The notes beneath the pieces were generated by a model. It worked only from the letters and a program-made list of their open reading frames with translations, was not told the DNA's origin and ran no database searches. From Unio delphinus (taxonomy: Eukaryota; Mollusca; Bivalvia; Unionida; Unionidae), in NCBI GenBank assembly GCA_029339505.1, contig JAQISU010000081.1:15351001-15415000 (forward strand): DNA of 64,000 bases. Direction: 5' to 3'. This document shows positions 39,201 through 51,200 of this stretch, piece after piece. The position numbers and the translations under genes were made by a program. Within the stretch, counting starts at the first letter, position 1. Each line of letters starts with the position of its first letter.

Positions 39201-42200
39201 CTTACCTACTTTCTACATTCAGTTCAACTTACCTACTACTTTCAACATTCAGTTCAACTTACCTACTACTTTCTATATTCAGTTCAATTTAAAAACTACT
39301 TTCTACATTCAGTTCAACTTACCTACTACTTTCTACATTCAGTTCAACTTACCTACTACTTTCTATATTCAGTTCAACTTACCTACTACTTTCTACATTC
39401 AGTTCAACTTACCTACTACTTTCGACATTCAGTTAAACTTACCTACTATTTCTACATTCAGTTCAACTTACCTACTACTTTCTACATTCAGTTCAACTTA
39501 CCTACTACTTTCTACATTCAGTTCAACTTACCTACTTGCTACATTCAGTTCAACTTACCTACTACTTACCTACTACTTTCTACATTCAGTAAAACCTACT
39601 AGTTTCACATTCAGTTCAACTTACCTACTACTTTCGACATTCAGTTCAACTTACCTACTACGTTCTACATTCAGTTCAACTGACCTACTACTTTCTACAT
39701 TCAGTTCAACTTACCTACTATTTCTACATTCAGTTCAACTTACCTACTTTCTACATTCAGTTCAACTTACCTACTACTTTCTACATTCAGTTCAACTTAC
39801 CCACTACTTTCTATATTCAGTTCAACCTACCTACTACTTTCTACATTCAGTTCAACCTACCTACTACTTTCTACATTCAGTTCAACTTACCTAATATTTC
39901 TACATTCAGTTCAACGTATCTACTATTTCTACATTCAGTTCAACCTATCTACTACTTTCTACATTCAGTTCAACCTACCTACTATTTCTACATTCAGTTC
40001 AACTTACCTACTACTTTCAACATTCAGTTCAACTTACCTACTTTCTACATTCAGTTCAACTTACCTACTACTTTCTACATTCAGTTCAACCTACCTACTA
40101 CTTTCTATATTCAGTTCAACCTACCTACTACTTTCTACATTCAGTTCAACTTACCTACTACTTTCTACATTCAGTTCAACTTACCTACTTTCTACATTCA
40201 GTTCAACTTACCTACTACTTTCTACATTCAGTCAACCTACCTACTACTTTCTACATTCAGTTCAACCTACCTACTACTTTCTACATTCAGTTCAACTTAC
40301 CTACTATTTCTACATTCAGTTCAACCTACCTACTACTTTCTACATTCAGTTCATCTTACCTACTATTTCTACATTCAGTTCAACTTACCTACTATTTCTA
40401 CATTCAGTTCAACCTACCTACTACTTTCTACATTCAGTTCAACCTACCAACAACTTTCTACATTCAGTTCAACATACCTACTTTCTACATTCAGTTCAAC
40501 TTACCTACTACTTTCAACATTCAGTTCAACTTACCTACTACTTTCTATATTCAGTTCAACCTACCTACTACTTTCTACATTCAGTTCAACTTACCTACTA
40601 CTTTCTACATTCAGTTCAACTTACCTACTTCTACATTCAGTTCAACTTTCCTACTTTTTTCTACATTCAGTTCAACCTACCTACTACTTTCTACATTCAG
40701 TTCAACTTACCTACTATTTCTACATTCAGTTCAACTTACCTACTACTTTCTACATTCAGTTCAACTTACCTACTACTTTCTACATTCAGTTCAACTTACC
40801 TACTACTTTCTACATTCAGTTCAACTTACCTACTACTTTCTGTATTCAGTTTAACTTACCTACTACTTTCTATATTCAGTTCAACCTACTTACTACTTTC
40901 TACATTCAGTTCAACTTACCTACTACTTTCTACATTCAGTTCAACTTACCTACTACTTTTGACATTCAGTTCAACTTACCTACTATTTCTACATTCAGTT
41001 CAACTTACCTACTACTTTCTACATTCAGTTCAACTTACCTACTACTTTCTACATTCAGTTCAACTTACCTACTTTCTACATTCAGTTCAACTTACCTACT
41101 ACTTACCTACTACTTTCTACATTCAGTAAAACCTACTAGTTTCACATTCAGTTCAACTTACCTACTACTTTCGACATTCAGTTCAACTTACCTACTACTT
41201 TCTACATTCAGTTCAACTTACCTACTTTCTACATTCAGTTCAACTTACCTACTATTTCTACATTCAGTTCAACTTACCTACTACTTTCTATATTCAGTTT
41301 AACTTACCTACTACTTTCTATATTCAGTTCATTCTACTTACTACTTTCTACATTCAGTTCAACTTACCTACTACATTCTACATTCAGTTCAACTTACCTA
41401 CTACTTTCGACATTTAGTTCAACTTACCTACTATTTCTACATTCAGTTCAACTTACCTAACTACTTTCTACATTCAGTTCAACTTACCTACTACTTTCTA
41501 CATTCAGTTCAACTTACCTGCTTTCTACATTCAGTTCAACTTACCTACTACTTACCTACTACTTTCTACATTCAGTAAAACCTACTAGTTTCACATTCAG
41601 TTCAACTTACCTACTACTTTCTACATTCAGTTCAACTTACCTACTACTTCTACATTCAGTTCAACTTACCTACTTTCTACATTCAGTTCAACTTACCTAC
41701 TACTTTCTACATTCAGCTCAACTTACCTACTACTTTCTACATTCAGTTCAACTTACCTACTACTTTCTACATTCAGTTCAAGTTACCTACTATTTCTACA
41801 TTCAGTTCAACTTACCTACTTTCTACATTCAGTTCAACTTACCTACTACTTTCTACATTCAGTTCAACTTACCTACTACTTTCTACATTCAGTTCAACTT
41901 ACCTACTACTTTCTACATTGAGTTCAGCTTACCTACTTTCTACATTCAGTTCAACTTACCAACTACTTTCTACATTCAGTTCAACTTACCTACTACTTTC
42001 TACATTCAGTTCAACTTACCTACTATTTCTACATTCAGTTCAACTTACCTACTACTTTCTATATTCAGTTTAACTTACCTACTACTTTCTATATTCAGTT
42101 CAACCTACTTACTACTTTCTACATTCAGTTCAACTTACCTACTACTTTCTACATTCAGTTCAACTTACCTACTACTTTCTATATTCAGTTCAACCTACCT

Positions 42201-45200
42201 ACTACTTTCTACATTCAGTTCAACCTACCTACTACTTTCTACATTCAGTTCAACCTACCTACTACTTTCTACATTCAGTTCAACTTACCTACTTTCTACA
42301 TTCAGTTCAACTTACCTACTATTTCTACATTCAGTTCAACTTACCTACTATTTCTACATTCAGTTCAACCTACCTACTACTTTCTACATTCAGTTCAACT
42401 TACCTACTACTTTCTACATTCAGTTCAACTTACCTACTATTTCTACATTCAGTTCAACTTACCTACTATTTCTACATTCAGTTTCAACTTACCTACTATT
42501 TCTACATTCAGTTCAACTTACCTACTACTTTCTACATTCAGTTCAACTTACCTACTACTTTCTACATTCAGTTCAACTTACCTACTATTTCTACATTCAG
42601 TTCAACTTACCTACTACTTTCTATATTCAGTTTAACTTACCTACTACTTTCTATATTCAGTTCAACCTGCTTACTACTTTCTACATTCAGTTCAACTTAC
42701 CTACTACTTTCTACATTCAGTTCAACTTACCTACTACTTTCGACATTCAGTTCAACTTACCTACTATTTCTACATTCATTTCAACTTATCTACTACTTTC
42801 TAGATTCAGTTCAACTTACCTACTACTTTCAACATTCAGTTCAACTTACCTGCTTTCTACATTCAGTTCAACTTACCTACTAGTTACCTACTACTTTCTA
42901 CATTCAGTAAAACCTACTAGTTTCACATTCAGTTCAACTTACCTACTACTTTCTACATTCAGTTCAACTTACCTACTATTTCTACATTCAGTTCAACTTA
43001 CCTACTTTCTACATTCAGTTCAACTTACCTACTACTTTCTACATTCAGTTCAACTTACCTACTACTTTCTACATTCAGTTCAACTTACCTACTACTTTCT
43101 ACATTTAGTTCAAGTTACCTACTATTTTTACATTCAGTTCAACTTACCTACTTTCTACATTCAGTTCAACTTACCTACTACTTTCTACATTCAGTTCAGC
43201 TTACCTACTACTTTCTACATTCAGTTCAACTTACCTACTTTCTACATTCAGTTCAACTTACCTACTACTTTCTACATTCAGTTCAACTTACCTACTACTT
43301 TCTACATTCAGTTCAACTTACCTACTATTTCTACATTCAGTTCAACTTACCTACTACTTTCTATATTCAGGTTAACTTACCTACTACTTTCTATATTCAG
43401 TTCAACCTACTTACTACTTTCTACATTCAGTTCAACTTACCTACTACTTTCTACATTCAGTTCAACTTACCTACTACTTTCGACATTCAGTTCAACTTAC
43501 CTACTACTTTCTACATTCAGTTCAAGTTACCTACTACTGTCTACATTGAGTTCAACTTACCTACTATTTCTACATTCAGTTCAACTTACCTACTACTTTC
43601 TATATTCAGTTTAACTTACCTACTAATTTCTATATTCAGTTCAACCTACTTACTACTTTCTACATTCAGTTCAACTTACCTACTACTTTCTACATTCAGT
43701 TCAACTTACCTACTACTTTCGACATTCAGTTCAACTTACCTACTATATCTACATTCAGTTCAACTTACCTACTACTTTCTACATTCAGTTCAACTTACCT
43801 ACTACTTTCTACATTCAGTTCAACTTACCTGCTTTCTACATTCAGTTCAACTTACCTACTACTTACCTACTACTTTCTACATTCAGTAAAACCTACTAGT
43901 TTCACATTCAGTTCAACTTACCTATTATTTCCACATTCAGTTCAACTTACCTACTACTTTCTACATTCAGTTCAACTTACCTACTACTTTCTACATTCAG
44001 TTCAACTTACCTACTTTCTACATTCAGTTCAACTTACCTACTACTTTCTACATTCAGTTCAACTTACCTACTACTTTCTACATTCAGTTCAACTTACCTA
44101 CTACTTTCTACATTCAGTTCAACTTACCTACTACTTTCTACATTCAGTAAAACCTACTAGTTTCACATTCAGTTCAACCTACCTACTATTTATTTACCAT
44201 AATCTCTGGTGCGTATTGCAAGATCATGTGACATTCAATTCCCTTTACCTATTTTGACAAAATACTTAATCAAAAATGTATAAAACCAATTTGTTTCTGA
44301 CAATCTCATTGCTAGATACAGCAATAGTCTACTTTGAAATTCAATAAATCTACAATGAAGATTACTTTTGATATATACTTGCTTATGAGGCCAACAGCAA
44401 ACTGCACAGACCAAGATCTGCAACCTTATAATGTGCCACAAAATCTGAGTCTGTATATTTGTTAGCAGCAATGAGTACATCATGCAACATAGACCTTAAT
44501 CTGCAGGTGTGTTATGCTATAGCAGATCTGGATCTTTGTTGTTTGCAGTTTGATTTGACTTATAAGTGAGTACATACAGTGCTACATAGGACTGTATGTT
44601 TTTCTAAGTTAATACAATGATAATCATCATAATAAAAAATATGTTTTAAACGTGTGTGTGATATGAATTTTGTATGTAGCTTTATAAAAAAAGTCTAATA
44701 ACTACAATGTCTGCAATAGTGCAGTTAATAGTGATGTCTAACACTGGGGTATTATGTCACAGACATGTAGCATCACGTCCCACCCAGTCCTAACTCCAGG
44801 CTGAAAAGTCCTAACACTAACTTTTTAAAGCTGAGCGCCAAGTAAGGCAGATGCTACTACCATTTCTTAAAATGTTTGGTATGGCTCGGCCTGGGCTCTA
44901 ACCTGTAACCTCCCACATCCAATGTTGATACTCTAACCACTTAAGCCACCAGAGAGTTCAAATGTCTAAAAAAAAAATGACTTAATAACAAATATTTTTT
45001 TGCAGATTGTTGACTGCATAGCACTGTCAATCAACTTCAATTCTTTCCTAGATATTGCAAAGCCATATTCACTATACAAGATCTAATCCTTATAATCTAC
45101 CATGTATGATTTAATGTCCCAAACTTTACCTTACAAAAAAAAAAAGTCCAGAATACTGGAACAAATTTCAGCCATTTTCAAAATGTTGATTTGAGAAACA

Positions 45201-48200
45201 AAGAAAGTTTAAATTTATTTAAGGAGCATAAAATTAATTTTTCTCAATAATGTTCCAATGTTTTAATATTTTAAGAATTCCAATTTGAACAAGTTTTAGC
45301 ATACATCTTCACATCTGCAAATCTGAAGCAAATCACAATCATGTTCTAATATAGTGAAAATGAGCTTTTGTGAAGTGTTAAGCAGGTGTCTTTTAAATTA
45401 TAGTAAAATAAATAATATAAGTGTTTTTAATTCTAGGTGCCATTTCCTGACAAAGCTCCCTTACAAAGAGCTGCCTTTTAAGACATGAATCAACATACCT
45501 TAATCTGGCCAAAGGCGATTGTGATAGCTGCAGCAGATGTGAATGCATTGATGACCGGATATGAAATAAAGTTTACAAGGATGCCTGCAATAGACACAAT
45601 AAAAATGACAAATTACATTTTAAATAGTTTGTGTAAGCATTACTGGAAAAATGATGGAAACAAAATTAATATAAACAATGCTTTTCATATAATAGAAACT
45701 AATTGCTTAAAGAGTTTCTTTTGAAGTTTTTCATGTTTTTTATCTTAGCTGTATCATTTAAATTTTTTAAAGCAATAAAACAAACTGCATCTATTTCTAA
45801 GAAAAAGTAAGAATAATGGACATGCTTTGTATGCAAACTTTTCACAATCACTTGTAAAATGACTTTTTGCACAAGCTTCTGTAGTACAGAGTGTGAGAAT
45901 ATATTCAAATTTCATTTCCTATGGTTCAAATTAAACTAATTATCTAAATAGCTTTTTCTTGATCTAATATCCAATATGAATCTTGCCATATCAACAACCA
46001 TGATTTTACAAGCAAATAATGTGCGCTTCAATCAGAATATTTAGCAGTCAAATTATCGTAGGACTCTCATCCTTTACCTTTTTGTACCTTTTGTCATAAC
46101 TCCCATCCTTTATCTTGACCTGCTTGTAACTTTCATTGTTAATAATGACATTTGAAACTTTAGATAGATTTCATTTTTTTTTTAGTAATTATAATATCAT
46201 TTGTCCCAATCTGCTGAATGTATTAATTACTGCAAAGGGATCTGCATTTTTCCAAACATATTCCAGATTTGGCTCACCTTATTTAGAAGTGACTTAGAAT
46301 GAGAATTAAATAGAGATGATGTCAAAACTAAAACCATCGACATCCTCCTCCTTCCCCCACCCCCAATTTAATTATTATGGTATGTGTGAGAATCACTGCT
46401 AATAAGAACAAGATAGTAAGGGTAAAAATAGGCTTGGTGCAAGCTATACAAATTGTGCAAGATTATGAATTATAATTACATCATAATTGTATAATATTGT
46501 TAGCATTAAAAGTAGAAGTAACAATGATGATGACAGTTAAATTACAATTCAGTCATACTACATGAATTATTAGTAGTAAAGGTAAGTTAGATAATTCTGA
46601 GATAAACTGGAATTTCCCGTTAGTAATGTGATAAACTTTAATGCAGGTATAATTCCGATCCGTAAATGATAAACAGAAAGAATCATGATGCTCAAAATGG
46701 TGTGCTTTAACATCACTTTTACACAATGCATTCTGTACTCAATTACAACAGTATCACTGATCTGAGAAATAAATCTGGCATTTATTTTTCTACATTGCTG
46801 GCAATCAAGTTATTCTCAGAAACTTTAGAGTTTTAAAGATTTTACTAAAAGTATCATGGATATATGTGCAAATGTATTAAAATTATTTTCTGGAGTCCCT
46901 CCCTTTAATGTCGCTGTCATGTTACCAAAACATTCATTAATATTTGTACAAGTTGAGTAGTCATCATAAAGTAAACTGGCAAATTTCACAATTACAACAT
47001 ATTTTGGTTCACATAGGCATCCATACAAGGGGTTAATAAATACATGAAAACAAAATGTTGAGGTTTTAAATGGCACTTTAACACACTTTTGGCTATAACA
47101 TGATGATAAAATGGAAACCATGTGCCTTCCCAAGGACAAACCATGGCCACAGCCAAACCAGGTTGGTCTAGGTAGGAATCAAACCTGCAACTTTTAGATT
47201 ATGAGTCCAATGCCCTACCAAATGAGCTACAATGGCTCCTGTGTTATAATGAGGAATACATTTTGAAAACCTCACTCTCTTAGTCACAAAACAACAACGA
47301 TATATAATAGAATACATGAGGGTTGATGAGAAAAAATAACAGTTAACAAAATAACATTTCAGGCAAAATATAGGGCTATAATGAAATTTATTTAAATTTA
47401 TCAGTAAGATGTTGTTTCTACTTTTACTATTTTAATGTCTGATTTAAAAATTTCCAATGCTCATCAAAGTACAAGGTTTTTTATTCACATTTGTATCGTT
47501 ACACATACACTTAGAATGTCTCACATCCAGTATCACTCATCCTAGTGCTGGCATGTTTAGAACATACCACCCCAGTATCAATCAGCCCAGTGCCGGCATG
47601 TTTAGAACATACCACCCTAGTACCACTCAGCTCAATGCTGGGATGCTAAGAATGTCCCATTCCAGCACCACTCAGCCCACTGCTGAAATGCTTAAAATGT
47701 CCCACTCTAGCATCTCTTTGCTCATTGATGCGGTATTTTGAATGTCCCACTCCAATATCACTCAACTGAATGCTTGGATGTTTAGAATGTCCCGCCCCAG
47801 TACCACTCAACCCAATGCTTGGATGTTTAAAATGTCCCACCCCATACATGCCAACCCCTGATGAGGAAAAAGCGTAATCAAAGTGGTCAAAAAGCAGAAT
47901 CCAGGCAGAAAAAGCATAATCCACATATAACATGCTAAAATAAAAAATAAAAAAACCCAATGATTTATTTGCCAATAATATCTTTTAACATCCATTACTG
48001 CTTCAAGTTTTCATATGTAGCACTTTTAGCTTTACAGAAATATAGACTAGAATCCATCAGAAGACTTTTAGCACCAAATATTAAAATTCTTTCCATGCAT
48101 CCTGTAATAGATGTCATATAATGCTGCCCTCATTTCTTTATATTTGGAGGATTCTGTTAATATTTGTTTCGTTTACTTTTTGCCTTTTTCTAATCCATCT

Positions 48201-51200
48201 GTGAAATTGTTTGAAAGATATTTTTTCTCTCATATATGCATTGACTAAAAAAAATATATACTTTTTAGTGCCAAATACCTTTAGACTGGTTCTGCACTAA
48301 ATTTAAATTGAGAACAAAGAATCTGCACATGAAGATTAAAATTAGATTATCAGTCTGTTCTCTCCTCACTAAGCCATTCAGCTGCTATAAATATAATACT
48401 AGATCAAAGGTCTGAAAGTAGAACTAGGATGTTTCTTGATAATAGGATTGTTGCTATAAATAGAACATGATACTATTAAGAAAGTGGACTTGCATGCAGA
48501 AAGATTACTCTTATATTGTAGTTACGTAGAAGCAGTCTTTTCTAAAGTACTGTGGGATTAATTGAATGTTAATGAAAATGTGAAAACAAATAATTTACTT
48601 TTTTGGAAGGTGGATATACTGAAAAAGTGTAATCCATATACGTTTATGCGTAAAGCCGTAATTTAGCAAAACAATGTATAATGATTACACCAAAAGTGTA
48701 ATGGTTGGCATGTATGCCACCCCATTACCACTTAATTCAGTACCTGGATATTTAGAATGTCCCACCCCATTACCACTCTATTCAATGCTTGGGTGTTTTG
48801 ATTGTCTCACCCCTGTACCACTCAAATCTATACTTGAATATTTAGAATGTCCCACCCCAAAAGCACTCGGTCCAATGCTGGGATGTTTCAAATGTCCCAC
48901 CCCAATAGCACCCAGTCCAATGCAAGGATGCTTAGAATGTCCCACTGTTAGTGCTACTCAGTGCAATGCTGGTATGCTTAGAATGTCCCACCCCAAAATC
49001 ACTTGGTCCAATGCTGGGATGTTGACAATGTCCCAACCCAGTACCACTTGCTCCATTGCTGGAATGCTTTGATTGTCCCACCCTAATACCATTCAGTCTA
49101 ATGCTGACATGAACATGTATACAATGTATGCTAATAATATGAAATGTACTAATCAGCAATATGAAATCGATAAGAAAACAGGTCACCTGATAATTAAAAT
49201 ATTAAGTTTAGTCTAATTAAAAAACAATTCAACTTTTCCAACAATCCTTTAAATATAATTTAAACTGACTTGAGAGACAACTGTTTTACAAGACCACCAT
49301 TTACTTTCTACCTAGGGGCCCTGAGTGGCCAAGTGGTCTAAAGTGATCTCCGTTAAGGATTACTGCCATCTCACCTCTGTCTGCATGGGTTCAAGTCAAG
49401 AATTTGGCCAATGTGGGTATGTGAGAAAGCTTGCCAGTAGCTTCTCGTGGGTTGGTGGTTCTTTCCAGGGATTTACCCAGGTTCTTCCTCCACCATTAAT
49501 ACTGGCCACCATGTATAGCCTATTGTGTGCTGAAAATAGTGTTAAGCCCTACAACAACAACAACAACTTTCTATCAACAAATCTCTCTTATTTTTCTGAC
49601 ATTTGTCTATAACTGGTTCAAGGCACAACTGCAGACCAATATCAAATTTTCAATACCAACTGATTAATGTGAGTCCCCCTGAAACAAATCACGGACAGAT
49701 TCACTTAGGTCAAATTTGAATGACCATTAGGAAAGATGAGTTTAAATCACCTATTCCAAACAATTTATCAAAAAATCAAGTGATCTTTAATTATGTCAGT
49801 GCTGTGATATAAAATGCACAAAATACTGTTGTGTGTACCCTTTTCCTTCATCTTCACCTAAAAGTAAAAATATTTGCAAATATAATTATATGACAAATTG
49901 TTGTTTAAGCTTGAACACAATATAACAACTGCTATAATTGAAATCAAAAGTATTAGTAAAGTTCATATTATGTCATTAAGAAAGAGAATATTAAAGGAAT
50001 GAATGTGCCACAGTTAGATTAACTAGATCTCTCCATGTGAGACCATTTGTTTTGATCAAGTGACAATATGGCATTGGCATTCTCCTGACTTAGTATAGTG
50101 GGTTTAGCGCAGGGAGCATACTAAGCTGGGAACCAGACTAGAGTGTATATTGAATAATAATAAGTTTTCAAGCATCATTTTTGTTAATGACCTTGACCTT
50201 CTGGTTCAAAATCATTACGTTTTGGTGTATCATCTGAGGCAATGGATTCATTGTAAAGGCATGTATGGAAGAACCCAATTTATCATTATGCAGTAACCTA
50301 GACCTTTTACCTTGGTATGCTAAAATCAATGAATTTCTTTGTATTGTGAATGGCAACACATCTGTGAGGATTGGTGAAGGTGTGTATAGTTGAAATGGAG
50401 TAATCAAGTAGAATGCACTTTACTTTATCTCGTTACAGTGACAAACTTTTAATCATTCAATCCCAAAATTGATAAGCTTCTTTAATGTGTCCTATGGGAC
50501 AACTTACCTTCAAATTATTTGGTGTCATGTAAAACAATTATACATTAATCATATAAAACTTATTTCCAATTATAGGCCAAACCAATAACTGTTTGACAAT
50601 TTAATCAGTAGCTTTTATTCCTTAATTCTTTCTCAGCAACTCAAGTTATTGCACAGATAACAGATTGACAATGAACAGATGGAGGAACAGATGTATGGAC
50701 AAGACCATAATGTTTGATACTACACAGTAGGAATATAAAAATGAAAATCAAAAAGGAGGGGATGAAAAGTACTATGTAATTATGCTTGTATCTGATTAAG
50801 ATCTAACAACACCTCAGCATGGTACTAATTACAAGTAGGAATATAAAAATGAAAATCGAAAAGGAGGGGATGAAAAGTACTATGTAATTATGCTTGTATC
50901 TGATTAAGATCTAACAACATCTCAGCATGGTACTAATTACAAGTATAAAGTACCAATTAAGAGTTAAGTTCTAAATATATAAAGATAATGAATTATCAGG
51001 AAACTTAGCATGAACCCTTCCAAATAATTTAAACATATAACACTATAAGATAAAATATAAAAATAGTAAATATATAACAAATTTAAAAGGGTATAAAAAA
51101 AGAAACAAATAAATACACTAGTGAAGGCATACAAAGGAATATCATGTAAAAATATGGTCATCTTAAACATTGTTTATTCCATACCTAAGTGCAGAATACC

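Noticed and set aside
30690..44190. CRISPR array
   Set aside because: Repeats of about 30 bp are directly adjacent without spacers, and the context is a spliced animal gene; it is a satellite.
47150..47240. Functional tRNA-Met gene
   Set aside because: D-, anticodon- and T-arms are recognisable but the acceptor stem does not pair, and a SINE tail follows.
47515..49110. Pro/Ser-rich repeat proteins on both strands
   Set aside because: The 45-bp minisatellite is a multiple of three, so open frames arise on both strands; no start context or conserved domain.
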